From NCBI GenBank assembly GCA_007026445.1, contig VDMD01000071.1:62001-126000 (forward strand): a DNA stretch of 64,000 nt. The letters are read 5' to 3'. This DNA is from Schizophyllum amplum. Its lineage: Eukaryota; Basidiomycota; Agaricomycetes; Agaricales; Schizophyllaceae. The translations under genes were made by a program, and so were the position numbers. This document shows positions 34,413-46,980 of this stretch, one piece after another (the stretch's first letter is position 1; each line of letters opens with the position of its first letter). Under the pieces are notes generated by a model. The model did not search any database, was not told the DNA's origin, and worked only from the letters and a program-made list of their open reading frames with translations.

Positions 34413-35282
34413 ATCCCTGGACCTATCCAGGGGAAGTCGTTCCTTGGTCCTTGGCTGAAACCAGGCCCTGGGTGGAGGGTCCAGAACACCTTATATTGCT
34501 GTGCCGGCCTCTGTACTACCGCTGGATAAGCCCCTACACTGGAAATATATACCCAAGGCATATTGGGCTAAGCAGGACTTAAAATATGGTCTAAATAGTT
34601 GAATACAACAGCGCGGAGACTCAAACATGTAGTGATGTGGTTCTGGCCTAAAGGAGCAAATACATTGCGCCCCCGGGGGCGGGGCGGCGGCGCCGCTGCG
34701 CACGTTGTAGGGACTGCTGCCGTCGTCGTCGGCCGCTATCTCCACGGAGCGGCGTGCGCGTTGCCAGCGTCGTACCTTTTGGGTTCCAATGCGCGCGTGC
34801 GCGTCGCAGTTGACTATGGCGGTCCGCGTGGTCGTAGCACGCATTGCGTAGGATGCAGGGGCACCGTCCGCGCCATCCAGGCGTCTTTTTCTGCGTTGCC
34901 GCGGCGCCGCCCGCCCGCTGTTCCTGGCTGCAGGGCGCGTCCTAAGCGGGTTTGCTGGCCACCTGGGACGTGCGAGCGCCATCCCCGTCTACCGTGCGCC
35001 GCCCTCGCGCTGCGTCCATGGCGTGTCATACTCGCGTATCCACCTCTTGCTGCCTGCATGTCACCGCCTTGCGGGCGCGTGCACCTGGCGCGCCCGCACG
35101 TCGTTCCTCCCATCCACCCGTCCTCCCGTAGCGGCCCGGGCTCCCAAGCGCAATCTTCCCTTGCATCGCGTGTCTCTCCCGCCACCGCTTCTACGCGCAC
35201 CGCTTCTGCTCGACCCCGCCTCCGACCACCTCCACAATACGCGCTGTGCGGCACACCTCCACCCCCTCGTGCTGTCCGCCTC
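34413..35282. other. unassigned GC-rich spacer
   Basis: This spacer lies downstream of the second KDZ gene. Part of it (34420-34600) is of normal composition, with AT-rich stretches near 34540-34610; the rest is GC-rich low-complexity. Open frames on both strands lack motifs. No terminus of the A-C type was recognised here. Confidence 0.3.
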
Positions 35283-38200
35283 TCAGGCATGCAGCCCTTC
35301 GGCGGCGGCCATTATCTCCTGCTGCAGCTGGAGCTCTTCGGGACTGTCCTCGGTCATACTTGCGGCGTCGGTCTCGATCTCCATCTCGTCGTTGCCGCCG
35401 CCGCCGTCGCCGTCGCCGTCGATCTCGTCGTCGTTGTTGTTGTTGCCGTCGTCGTCGTCGTCGTTGTTGCCGTCGTCGCCGTCGTTGTTCATGAGGGTGC
35501 CGTTATTGTCGCCGTCGAGATCGTCATCGAGGTCAAGTATGGAGCGCGATTCCGCTATATAAAGTGCTTGATCGTCCATGAGAGATGTGGCTCGTTCGAA
35601 TATCATACGCTTCGTCTTTCCATACGGCTTATTCCACTCGGTGAGGAAGTTGTCGCGCAAGCGGGTCCACTGCGCGGCCTGTCGAAGGGCATACGCTGCC
35701 ATGCCGGAGTTATGTCCCACGGTTCGGCCGTTGAGCGCCAACGCGCGGGCGCGCCACACGCTGCTCTCCTTCTCCAAGCTCCGCAAGCAGCGCTGCATAT
35801 CCTCCCACAGGAGTTCGACCTCCTCCGTCCACCTTGCCTTGCGCGCGAGGGCCTTGAGCCACAAGCAGCCGATCACTGTATGACGAAGTCAGTGGGCAAA
35901 ACAAACTGTATACGGCATTGGACGTACTCTGTCGTACCTCTTCGTCGTTAGGCCCCTCCGTGGACCCTCGTGCAGTCCAAAGCCACGACATTTGGTGCTT
36001 GCCGGTAGACACGTGAATGTGGCGGGGCCGCTGAGTTGCCCCCACGCCCGCGTAGCGCGCCATAGCAGCGGCGTCTGGCTCGTCCATCTCCCCTTCCAGC
36101 TGCAGGTCCCGCGGCCGTAGCTCGGGCAGGTCGTCGCGCTCCGTCAGCCCAGAGAGGTTGAGTATAGCCTGTCGTGTAACCCGATATGTCGTCGCGTCGA
36201 ATTCGAGCTTGTCCTGCAAGGTAGCGACTAACGCACAATGCCTCGTTGCGCTCCGCTGGCCCGTTACGTGCTTGTTGCGAAATTCAATGTGGTACTGCTT
36301 TGCATGGAGCTTCTTGCGTAGACCGTCGATCGTGTCATTGCTTCGAGCATTACGAAGTTTGAGTTCCTTGTCAGGTAGGCCGTCCGCACATACCGAGGAT
36401 CGTACGCTGGACGGGATCGAGGATGGCAGGTGAAGAGGGACGAGCTCGGCGTCCACGGCTTGCGGCTCGAAGTGCGCCCGACTCTCCAGATACGTGGCGA
36501 GCCCTGGCATGTACAACTTTTGCAGGTCGTGGTACTTCTCCAATTTCACCAACAACGCACGCCGACGGCTGTTGATGATGCCCTCTAGGTTCATTGGAAT
36601 GACGGCCGGTCCCTTCAGATCGGCTAGAATCCGACGTCTGTAGGGCGTCAGCGCGAACAGTAAGAATGAGGCGACGAGCAAGTACATACTGTGCGGCTTC
36701 CAGTTGCAAGCCTGCAAACAAGAACGACGTCTGGCTGATGCCGTGCACTTTGGCCTCTCCCGATTTGACGGCTTCCATCTCCTCTGCGTCAAGTTGATGA
36801 CAGACCTCTGCCTCGGACACGCCACCTAATCATTGGTATTAGACGTGTCTTCATGCTATTACTGACCTCGAAACACACTCAGCTGCGGCATCGCAAAAGG
36901 CGATCGGCCCTCCCGAGTCTTCTCCCATTGACGCAGGGTACGTTTCCACTCGCGCCTATCCACGACATCCACGTTGTCGTTAACGGCTTTGAAGGCTTTC
37001 ACCTGGATGTCGCGCTCATCCATGGAGATAACCAGGCGACGCAGAAGTGTGGTTCCTATGGGGAGTGTCAGAAGTGCCTGGCCCATACACTGACACGCGT
37101 ACCTTGTTGAATGTTCTTGAGAAAGTTGATGCTATCGCCCTTCTCGTCTATCCACCCATGACGTGCGCCTTGACCCATCTCCTTCGTCGCCCAAGCCCAT
37201 GCGTTCATCAACGCCCAGATGCGTTCGATACCCTCCCCGTCGGTTCTACCAACGCCCGAGAGGTGCTTCAGGGACCACTTCGACCGGCAAAGCTCTTCGT
37301 GAATCCCTCCATGCCAAACCGGTAATCCAAATGCGACGTCGGTCGAGTCCGTGTCGATCCGCAAGACCTCCGGCAGGTTCTTCATCCGCTCGTCAAAGTT
37401 GATCGAGTACTGACACCCGATGTCGTATGAGACGACGACACGAGAGGGCGGCTTGATCGCTTGAATGGCGGAGCACAGCACGTAGTCGATGTTGCAATAT
37501 CTACGAGCCTGATCAGCAACGCGCGAATACAAAGAATTCATGCCGTCACATACCGCAGCTTGTGCTGTACCACGGTTTACAAACCGTCCCGACAATATAC
37601 ATAAGCCATCTTGCAATCTGTACGTGAACTTCACGGAACCGGCAAATGCCGTTCCGTGAGCCCGCTGCTGTCCTCCGGGGTGCCGGGGCGATGCCCATAA
37701 CGGGCACCGAAGGCTGATAAAGCCAGATAACCGCGACGCGTGGCGTTCCCGACGCGTCGGGAGATGCGCCGCGCTGATGCGCCGTGGTGGTGACGTCACA
37801 CCGCCGCCCCGAGCCGCGCCGACGCGTGCGGGGGCGCATCGCGCCTGCCGCCGCCGCCGCTACATATCGTCGGGGGCGCGTAAAATCAAAACAAACGTAT
37901 ATTATAGTATATAGTAACAATCTATTACAGTGTAAGTAAAGGGAGAGGGGTGGGGAGAAGCGGAAAGGCGGGAAAAGGACAGGCGAAAATTTTCGCCTGC
38001 CCTCGCAGCACTCGTGCTGCTCTGGTCGGGGGCCAGGAGCTTGCCTGGAGATGGGAGGTGATGGAGGAAGGTCACATGCGCAGGGGGGACTGTCGCGGCG
38101 CCCCCGCACATGCACAGGGGGGGGGGGACGATGGGATCGAGGGCGACGGCGCGTGCGCTTCGCTCGGACGAGCCAGCAAGCGCGCGAGACGCGACGAGCA

Positions 38201-41200
38201 GACGCGCAGTGCTTTGGGAGCATAGACGCTCGCGCTCGCAGCGCGCCTCGGCGTGTACGTGCGCGCCGGGCGTGACTGCGCGCAGCTCGATCGGCTACCG
38301 CAGAGCAGGCCGCGAGCGCATCCGCTCGCACCCCAGCCTACGTGTACCCATGCGGCTAGCGTCACAAAAGGGACGCGTAAGCGCATGAGGGCAGTACCAT
38401 CGTACGAGGGCACGATACGCACCCACCGCGTGCTGGGCCGCGCCGTCGTGCGTACACGCATCGACGACCGGCACAGCGGCGGCATCACGAGGAGGAGCGG
38501 GGGTGGGGGATGGGGAGTAATGTGAACGGGGCGTAAGCCGCCGCTGACACCAACGCCACGGCGTTACGTTGTTGCAGGGGGGAGGACGCGAACCCCGCCC
38601 GCGTTGGGGGCGGCGTTCGACAATGTAGTTAGCACTTGTGAAAAAACTGTCTATTATCACGCACCTGGGGGGCTCATCAGAGCCCCATCTTCCCTGAGTG
38701 CATCCTTCCGCTCGTTTTTGGTTGAAGATCTGACGACGTTGACGGCGGTTGGGATGGAGGCGCGCGAGCAGGCGGGAACGACGGGCGTGACATCACGATC
38801 ACGTCCGACGCGCCGCGCAGTCACCCGGGCGATGCGCGTGGGCTCTTCGGTGCGAGGGGAAGGGGTAAGGAGGCGGTGGTGGCTCGCGATGGGTAGCCGG
38901 TGGTGGCGATAGGTATGCAGCATTCTTCGGGACCGCAAAAGGCGTTCTTTGGGACCGCGCGGATGCCGGTCCGAGCCTCGGACCGACATCCGAGAGCGGT
39001 CCTCGTCGCCTTCGACGGTCTCGGAAACGCCCCGTAATGAGCTTAATAATCCTCTGAGCCCTGTATCGTGTTTAGAGTAGACTAAATAACTACCTTGAAA
39101 ATTTTGAAGGGAATTGAACGGTGGGAAGGGGGTGAAGTAGTGAACGAGTTGGATAGAGGGAGTGGTTCTAGCCCTTTTGCACGTTATGCATCTCGAGCAA
39201 GATGCCACTCTCAGTCATTCCCTGCAGGTCTTTACTTTCCAAAATTTACAGAGTCATAGCCAGATAATATATGTACAGACTGTATGTATTATTTCCGTAC
39301 TGAGGGGCTTAGATGTGTAAGATAAAGCATGTTAGCTGGGGGACTACTCTGAGTCTGCCCTATGTAATCATCAGAGGTCTGTATACTTCATTCCAAGTTT
39401 ATCTATGATGGATGGGTAAGTGTATAGTATGGTATACATTAGCCAAAGACCTATTCTCAGTGACTACGGTAGTCGATGGGCCACATTGCCCGCGCGCGCC
39501 GCCGAACGCGCTCATTCGGACGCGTCTGTGACGTGACGGTCACGCATCCTCCTCCTCCTCGACCTCCATCCCGCCGCCGCCGGGTCGCCGCAAAACGCGC
39601 CAAGCGTTTAGAATACGAAGGGAATGGGCATAGGGGCTCTATAGGTGCGTTTACTAGCCATATGACGCGTTAATTATGCTGATATTGTCCTTTTTTCGAT
39701 GTGCAGACCTGAGGCGGCCGCGCACGCGTTCGCGCCGCCTCAGAGAGCCCCTCCACCGCGGCCTCTACCACCTTCGCCCACAGTGAGGTAGGGGACAACG
39801 CAGAGGGGCCCTCTGAGGCGATTTGAACGCGCGCGCAGCCACCTTCGAGCTGCACAACGCGGACAGGCGTCAAGGCCGCCAGGCGCTGGCAGCGTGCCCA
39901 TACCTCCCCCAACGGGCGCTCACAAAGCGCTCGAAGCCTCCCCCCATGCACACCCCACCCATCGACCGCCGCGCGCACCCTCATCCGCATCACCTACCCG
40001 CATACACGCGCGACGAGGCTAGTGACGCGCCCAGCGCATCCCGGCCCCTCTCGAACGTTTGTGCGACCCCTCGGGTAGCACAGAGTATGCGTTGGTATGG
40101 CTGGTGTGCGAGAGTCGTAGTGATGGCTACGACTGCGGCGGCGGTAGCGCGAGCGGCGCCGCGTGCATGTCGCCTTCGCGCTTCGGCGTGGAGTCTGGCG
40201 CGGCGCGCGTGCGCTTTCGTGCTGGCTGCTACTGCAGCGCTAGCTACTTGCCCGGCCGCACGCATGCCAGTCGACACGCCCAACGGCACTCTCCCGCCCC
40301 TGCCCCGATCACGCCGCCTATCCGCAGCGCATGTGTCTTGCGGCACGGGGATGCGATTTCCTCGCGCAGGAGCTCATACTACACTACCTCCCTCACCTCA
40401 GCAAGCCCCCTCCCCTCCCCCGAGCAACGCAAGCGTGTCGATGGTGAGCGAAAATTTTCGCTCGCCGTTTTCGTGCTTTGCAGCCATCCCCGCCCCTCTT
40501 TTACACCCTTTAATGATACTATGTACAATTTCCATACATTATATAATTTGTTTCGATTTTACACGCGCCTGACAACGCGCGGCGGCGGCGGCGGCAGACG
40601 CGACGCGCCCCGCACGCGTCGGTGCGGTGTGACGTCACCCGACAGCGCATCAGCGCAGGCACGCGAGCATCCCGACGCGTCGGGAAGCTCGCGTGTCGCA
40701 GTTAAATGCCACTATCAGCCGACGGTGCCCGTTATGGGCATTGCCCGGCACCCCGGAGGTCAGCGGCGAGCTCACGGAACGGCAATTGCCGGCCCCGTGA
40801 AGTTCACGTACAGATTGCAAGATGGCTTATGTATATTGTCGGGTTGGATTACAATCCGGGGTACAGCAAAAGGTGCATACCGTTCTCCCTTCTGCAGGTC
40901 AGCTAGCCCGTGCGGCTGCAGTAGCTCGTGCCGCGCGCAAATTACTCCGACGACTCCGGAGACGCGAAGTCCAGTCGAGAACTTCGTGTCTTTCTCTGCA
41001 AGGGCTTGAAAGGCGATACACGAACTAATCTATTCAAGCGTCAGATCAGATAGACGCGAGGAGGACCCAGCGTATACGCACATCCTTCTCAGATACGTAA
41101 CCCTTGACGTGCTCTTCGTACGGTGCCGTCTCCACAAAGAAGCCCAGACCGTCGCCGAGTGCGCAGTCGCTGCGCTCGTTTTTCCGCATGCGGTTCTTCA

Positions 41201-41335
41201 AGCGGAAGTTGGCGTCGACGGCGAGGATAGTCTGAAACCGGTACCTTTTTCTTGTCAATGCGAGATTCAATAGACAAGGAAAGGTTGCTTACTTGTCCTT
41301 CTCGTCCATCGTCTCCCAATCATCAGGCAGGTTAT
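35283..41335 (-). pseudogene. second KDZ-family transposase (CxC2-like), truncated
   Basis: The C-terminal part of a KDZ transposase is recognised by ordered motifs: LPDDWETM, DANFRLKNRM, FFVETAPYEEHV, VSGVVGVICARHE, ADLQKGER, then YCNIDYVLCSAI, SYDIGCQYSINF, GRTDGEGIERIWALMN, and late helices RWTEEVELLWEDM and RDNFLTEW with an Asp/Asn-rich tail. Exons: 41335-41293, 41231 to about 41094, 41029-40881, 37500-37103, 37055-36867, 36826-36690, 36637-35938 and 35875-35283. Element E lies in the intron between the third and fourth. The gene is cut at 41335 by gypsy 1 (5-bp duplication GTTAT), so its N-terminal part must lie beyond all nested elements, past 64000. Confidence 0.85.
37556..40875. mobile_element. 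element E: 3.3-kb TIR element in a KDZ2 intron
   Basis: Terminal inverted repeats of about 200 bp start CAGCTTGTGCTGTACC (left) and CACCTTTTGCTGTACC (right, inverted). They share the block around GACAATATACATAAGCC and a further palindromic segment. The 7-bp duplication CATACCG lies at 37549-37555 and 40876-40882. Within about 420 bp of each end is the palindrome GCGAAAATTTTCGC. The interior has no protein gene I can support. A conserved GTTAGC...ACGCACCTG-plus-hairpin block (38628-38685) is shared with D and B. It is non-autonomous and related to element D. Confidence 0.88.
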
Positions 41336-41925
41336 TGTAAGCGCGTCCTCGAATACGTCTAGTCGGAGTAGCGTATCATAGACCGTAGTCTAGTCTGGTA
41401 GAGTCATAGACCGTAGTCTAGTCGGAATCGTAGCTGAGGCGAAGCCTCATAGAGTCTGGCTGGCGTGAGTAGATAACGGTACGACAATGACGTACCAGCA
41501 TAGCCGTGACCTGTGCTAAGGCGCGGTACGGCGCGAGCGGCATCGTATCCCTGGCTAGGGCGCAGTACGGTGCGAGCGGCGTTGTATCCCTGGCAAGGGC
41601 GCGGTACGTCGCGAGCGGCATCGTATCCCTGGCAAGGGCGCGGTACGGCGCGAGCGGCATCGTATCCCTGGCAAGGGCGCGGTACGTCGCGAGCGGCTTC
41701 GTATCCCTGGCAAGGGCGCGGTACGGCGCGAGCGGCGTCGTATCCCTGGCAAGGGCGCTATACGTAGCGAACGGTCACACGCGTAGTGGAAGTCAAAGTC
41801 AGAACAAGATGCATATCACGTGCCTACGGCGCTAGTTCCGTGGCGTCCGGTCACGTGTCAAACGTTCCCGGGTCTTGTACAGGTGCTCAGTAAATAATAT
41901 AGTACATATATGGGGCCTCCCTACA
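41336..41925 (-). repeat. 3' LTR of gypsy element 1
   Basis: On the minus strand the LTR runs from TGTAGGGAGGCC to GCGCTTACA (590 bp), with TGTA/TACA ends. It is preceded by a polypurine tract containing G7 (about 41926-41940). The 5 bp after it, GTTAT (41331-41335, plus strand), is the presumed half of a 5-bp duplication. It contains a 39-bp tandem repeat array. Confidence 0.75.
41521..41760. repeat. 39-bp tandem repeats in the LTR
   Basis: About six copies of a 39-bp unit (GCGCGGTACGGCGCGAGCGG, then CATCGTATCCCTGGCAAGG) lie head to tail with few changes. Because 39 is divisible by three, a 13-residue repeat appears in open frames on both strands, which is not evidence of coding. In an LTR such repeats often act as multiplied promoter or enhancer units. 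Confidence 0.9.
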
Positions 41926-42017
41926 ATGCCCCCCCAAGAGACTGGAACGTATGTCAAGAAAATACAAAGCGATGTCCAACAGCGAATATTTCGCGACTCT
42001 GATAACTCACGAGCATG

Positions 42018-45000
42018 TCAAGCTCGGGCTGTAAACGCGGCGGCGGGCGGGGGCGGCGGGGATCGAGAACGGCGGCGGTACGGTACCCCAGGCTTCTCGC
42101 TGGGCGGGGTATAGCTGCGGGATGGCCTTCGGCGTTTGGTCGTAGGCCGGTGGTCCCTATCGTGCCTGCCATCGCCATCGGACAGACGGTCCTCCAACGA
42201 ACCTTTGGCTATGCGGTCGACGAGCGGCTTGCGTGGAACAGTCGAAGCTGCAGACGTGTCCGCGCGTTGGTACAGTCTGTGGAAGACGTCAACCGGCATG
42301 ACCATCCGCCCTTCGCCGAACGGGAGGGTAACTGTGCCCTCTAGAAGGTTGATTGACCCCTCGCCGGCGTTGCTCGCCTCGCTGTTGCCTGACTGCGACC
42401 CCGCCTCGAGCGTCGTCGTACTGGTCCTGCGGTAGAACAGCACGAACTCGTCGATTGTCATGGTCAAGCGGCCGGCTCCGAAGGGCAAGGTAATGGAACC
42501 GCTGCTGGGATCAATAGACCCGCTCATGTGCGGCTCGCTCGCCGACGATGGGACACGCTCCGATGAAGAAGACGTGGATGACGGAGGCCAAGACGAAGAC
42601 GCCGTCGACGGAGCACTGATGGATGAGGCGTGCGACGGGAAGGACTTGTCGACGGTAGGCGCGGGGCGCAAGTCGAAATAAGCGGCGCTGGAACCGATGG
42701 CACGGCGTGGCTCTGTATCCGTCAGGCGATTGGCGTAACTACCGCCCGAACCGGACGGGCGCGAATCCCATCGTCGCACGCATCGAGAGGAGTCGTTGTA
42801 AAGGGTGTACCATGGGTATACCTGGCGGTCCTCCCGCTGCTCGGCATAGGCGACCTCGTCTTCAGTAGCACGCTCAATAACGTATGCGCGGAACGTTCGC
42901 TCGCTGGGCCCATGATTCCTAGTTCCTCGTGCCATAATGATCCACGGACGGCCCATGTGTTCCAGCGCAAGACTGAGGTCGCATTCGGTCTCGAAGGTGA
43001 TATACACGTCAAACGTGACGGTCTGCCCGTTCGAACCCATCTGCCCCGTTCCGATCGAGATAACCCGCTCGATAGCTATACCCCGTGGCCTTGCATTGTC
43101 AACCAATACTTCCAAACCGCGCTCGACGTCGCGAGCCATAACCCAGCGTCGAAATCCGCGGAGGACGAGAACTCGTGGCCTCGCCGTCGCGGCGTCCATT
43201 GCGCCCGAATCTGCCGTCCGAGCCCTAGACGCCGGATGAGCGCGTTCGTTACGCCGGGGTTCCAGAGCAGCGCCGCGACCTAGCATTTCCGCAGAAGGTC
43301 CTCGCGCAGTACTCGACTCATTCATACCGCCAATGGGCACTCCTCTACCCTTCCCTTTGAAGGACGAGCCTCGCATGGGCAACGAGTCCTCGCGGGCAAT
43401 TGACCGTCCTCGTGGTATGGCAGGCAAGGGAGGCATAGTCGGCCGCTGTTCTCACCCGCCCTCCCTTGCCGTAGGCAACCCGCGAGGGGGTAAGGGAGGA
43501 GTTCGCGGTCCGGGCGGTACAGCTCCCGCACCTGGCGCGGCAGCGTCTTGGACATTTCCTCGACCATCTTCCGTCGTGTCCATGGGCTGGCCCTCCGGCA
43601 GGGAGGTGAGCGGCGGCAAGCGCGATGGCGCTGTTGAGGATGGCGCAAACGTCTCGCCCATGGTTCCGCTCCAGCTCATATCCTCGTCCTCGTAGTCGAC
43701 GGCATAGTCGTCCGAATCCCGTACGTACGCGTCCATACGAGCCGTTATAGGGTCACGCGTGAACATATCCGTTGCGCTGGTGAATCGCCACGGTATGGTA
43801 GCCGGATCCGGCTGCGTTGGGGACGTCCCTGGGCGCGCGATCCGAGCGTTACTGTCCATCGGGTACATCCACCTGGACGGGTGCGTCTGCCGCGAGAACC
43901 CCTGCGAATCCGGCAGCTCAAAGTAGAACGCGTTAGGCGCGGGTACCCCCACCTCATTGGCATTAGTAACGCCTGGTAGCTCGCGGAGGGGCGCCGGGAA
44001 TAGAATCAAACACCCGTTCTCGCGGTCGACGAACGGAACGTAGTTTGCGGCAGCTCGGCTATTATCCCCGATGCGTCTCAAAATGGCGACTTCCTCGTCG
44101 CCTACATACACCGTAATCATCATGAATCGGCGTAGACCTCGACTGTCCGTAGTCAGCGCCGCGACGCGCGGTGGCCGCACCCAGTAGATGCCGGGAGGTA
44201 TCTCAATGATGTCTAGCCTGTACGCTTGTCGATTCCAGACCGGGGACTCGTAGGTGATCTGTCCCTCCGGGTCAACTAACACGAGCGACGTCGACGGGGC
44301 CTCCTGCGGTCGTAACGTCGGCTGTCGGGACCGGGCCTGATCTGGTCGCGGGGCGCTCTCGGGTGTGCGGCGAGGGGAGATCTCCTCGCCAGGTAAGGCC
44401 CATCCGTAGTTGAAGGGATTGGAGTTTTCCACTAGCCACGTATCCGTCGTCATAGTATTGAAGGGGGAACGCGGAGTTGTCCATTCTCGCGTGCCCCATT
44501 GATTATCGGCGGTAGCGTCCCTCCAGCTGTCGAGATGGTCCAGCTCGCGTAGCGTCATCCCAGTCCAGTCCGAACGGACTTCCCCAGCTACCGTAGCAGC
44601 GTCTACGCAGTAAGTGAACGGGCAGCGATAATTGATGTAGACAGGGTAGCCGTTCCTGATGTAAAAGGCGGCCCAATCTTGATGAAGCCCGTTAATCCAC
44701 TTTCCCATTCGCGCGGCGTGCCTCGAGACGATAGGACAGGAATCTAGACGATCGCTATCCACCAGCTCGTCATTGCGAGCGTCTGCGCAAGTAGTAGAAT
44801 ACGCTTCGCCCACCAGCGTCTCCCTACAAAACGCCGCGTAGTTGTCAACGGCGTCGTCGAACTTGCTGCTACGCTCAAGGATGTTGATATCGGGCATACC
44901 GTCATGCAGCACCTTGGCCCGGAGGAGTTGCTGGATGACCTTGCAGTCGGGGGCGGTGTCGAGCGCTGCCCTCTCGCGGTGATACGGGTCTCAACCTCGA

Positions 45001-45500
45001 CGCGGTGAGTCCGCAGCGCATTGAGGACGTTCGTCGGGAACTGCCCGTGATCGCTGGACCCCTGGCACGTCCAGTGTTTCACAACGGGCTGCAGTTCCAG
45101 GACGTAGGCGTCCTCGACACCCCTTGTCAGTACGGCGCCGGACCAAACGACTTCGCGCTCTCCGTATTGAGGGAAGCGGGTGTAATCGAATCGCCCCAAC
45201 GAGCCATCCATTCTGCGGTGAGCGGCATCCGCCGGTATTTTAGGCCAGTTCAATCCGGCCAAGGGGGGTCGAGCGCCCGGGTTGAACGGTAGTCGGTTCT
45301 CAGCCGAGTTCGGCGACCATTCAATGTACTGCCAGTATTCCGTTTCTCCTTTACCATTTGGTTCACCGTCCGCAGGCTCGACCACGCGATAGGCGCGCAC
45401 GGTCGCGTCGGCGGGCAGAGTAACGGCGAGGTCGAATAGCAATACCGGTCGATCGTGCAGATCGGCGTCGCTGGCGAGTCGGGGCAGGTCGAAGCGATAC
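42018..45500 (-). pseudogene. third ORF of gypsy element 1, broken
   Basis: A coding region of about 1160 codons lies between the integrase stop and the polypurine tract, in the orientation of the element. The probable start is ATG 45500. A -1 frame break lies near 44990, where the upstream frame (to YVLELQPVVKHW and beyond) passes to the frame of 44912-43452. An in-frame TGA near 43452-43454 separates the last part (43436-42018). Visible features are an aromatic-rich domain (WINGLHQDWAAFYIRNGYPV), a Pro-rich linker, a segment RVLVLRGFRRWVM and two internal copies of a TLPFGxGR motif. I recognise no function. It could be an acquired envelope-like or accessory ORF or a captured gene; no signal peptide or membrane segment is obvious. 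Confidence 0.6.
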
Positions 45501-45661
45501 ATGGTAGACCTTTTTAACGTTGTCGATAACAGCTCGATGAGCGACTTGTCGATTCCAGCAGGGTGGTGGTGGTTGAGAGCAAACCGTGCGGCGAACACGT
45601 TGCACCGAAGAGGTGAATCTCCGCGGTTCCCGCGATCACGGCATCACGTGCAATGTTCGAA

Positions 45662-46980
45662 TCACACGGCGGGCAACTTATGCAGGTGCAGGTACTCCTG
45701 CTTGAGCTCTGGCGCGTTGCGCAGCTCCGCCTCCTCGATCCAAGAATCGTCGCTAGGGCCGTAGCCCACCCATCTGACCCGGAAAACGCGGTTATTGCCC
45801 TTTTTGCGGTTCATAAGTCGGTGCCCGATAATCGCCTCGACTTCATATTCTTCGGCCGCATCCATGACATCGCGCGTCGGGGGTAATGTTGACCGAGTTC
45901 CAAACTTCTCAGGTGAGGGTTCGTATAGGCGAAGGTGTTCGATGTTGATCACGGGGTGCATCGGGTAGTTGCTGGGCAAGCGTAGTCGGTAGACGACCGG
46001 GTTAATTTTCTGCAGTACTTCGAATGGCCCGATCGTTCTTTGAACCAGCTTTACTCCCAGTCCTTTAGCGTCTACAAGCTTCAAGGTATGCGGGTTCACG
46101 AGAACAAGGTCTCCTTCCTTGAATTCTCGGACTGGGCGTCGTCTCTTATTGTATTGCCGAGCCTGCTCGTCCTGCGCTTTCGCAAGTGCGTCTCTGGCTA
46201 GGCCCCGCGATAGTTCAATCAATTCGGTGAACACTTCCGCTTGCATACTGGGCAGGAATGGTCGTTCGACAGGGTCGGGGGCGTCTAGCATGAGTCCCGC
46301 CGCTTGCTGTGGATGATATCCCATTAGCAGGAAGTTGGGTGTCTGCCCCGTAGATCCGTGCTTGCTCGAATTGTAGGCGAAGGCGAGGTCGGACAAGTAC
46401 TTGGCCCAGGCGTGTCGGTCGCCCGCTACATATGCTCGCAGCATAGTCTCTAGAGAATGGTTCAAGTTCTCTGTCTGTCCGTCGGTCTGCGGATGATGAG
46501 AAGAAGACAACGCGAGTTTCGCTCCGTATCTCTCAGCAATCGACTTCCAAAAGTCAGTCGCCCAGCGACTGTCACGATCGGATATCATTCTTTCTGGTAA
46601 CCCGTAGCGGTTCACCACTTCGCGAAAGAAGACTTCGGCGAACCCTTCCTTGTCGAGGGTCCCATGCGTCGGTAGGAATAGCGCGTACTTGGTGAGTTTG
46701 TCCACAATAACCAGTATCGCGTCGTATTGCTCTTCTCCCGATCTCGGCAGTCCGGTAATCAGATCATACGAGACGGTGGCGAACGGGCGGATTGGTATAT
46801 GCGCGGGTCGCAATCCTCCCATGCTCTTCGTATGATCGGCTTTGATCTTCTGGCAAATATCGCAAGTTCGAACGAACCTATTGGCGTCGTTGGTCAAGCT
46901 CGGCCAGTGAAACAGCTCTCTTATTCTCCAGAGCGTCCTTTCGGGCCCCCCGTGCGCGGCCTCATTGCTTGACTCATGAA
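45662..46980 (-). pseudogene. integrase with C-terminal chromodomain, gypsy 1
   Basis: The integrase inserts retrotransposon cDNA. The Zn-finger His residues lie just before the frame break near 46978-46982, and the Cys pair is in RTCDICQKIK. The catalytic triad appears as YDLITGLP (Asp), SDRDSRW (Asp) and TDGQTENLNHSLE (Glu). The C-terminus has a chromodomain (YEVEAIIGHRLMNRK, then VRWVGYGPSDDSWIEE), which in chromoviruses targets heterochromatin. One extra base in a TATT run separates it from the RT-RNase H frame, so a fused polyprotein cannot be made. Confidence 0.85.

Noticed and set aside
41506..41835. 109-aa frame with 13-residue repeats in the gypsy 1 LTR
   Set aside because: It is explained by the 39-bp tandem repeat, whose length is a multiple of three.
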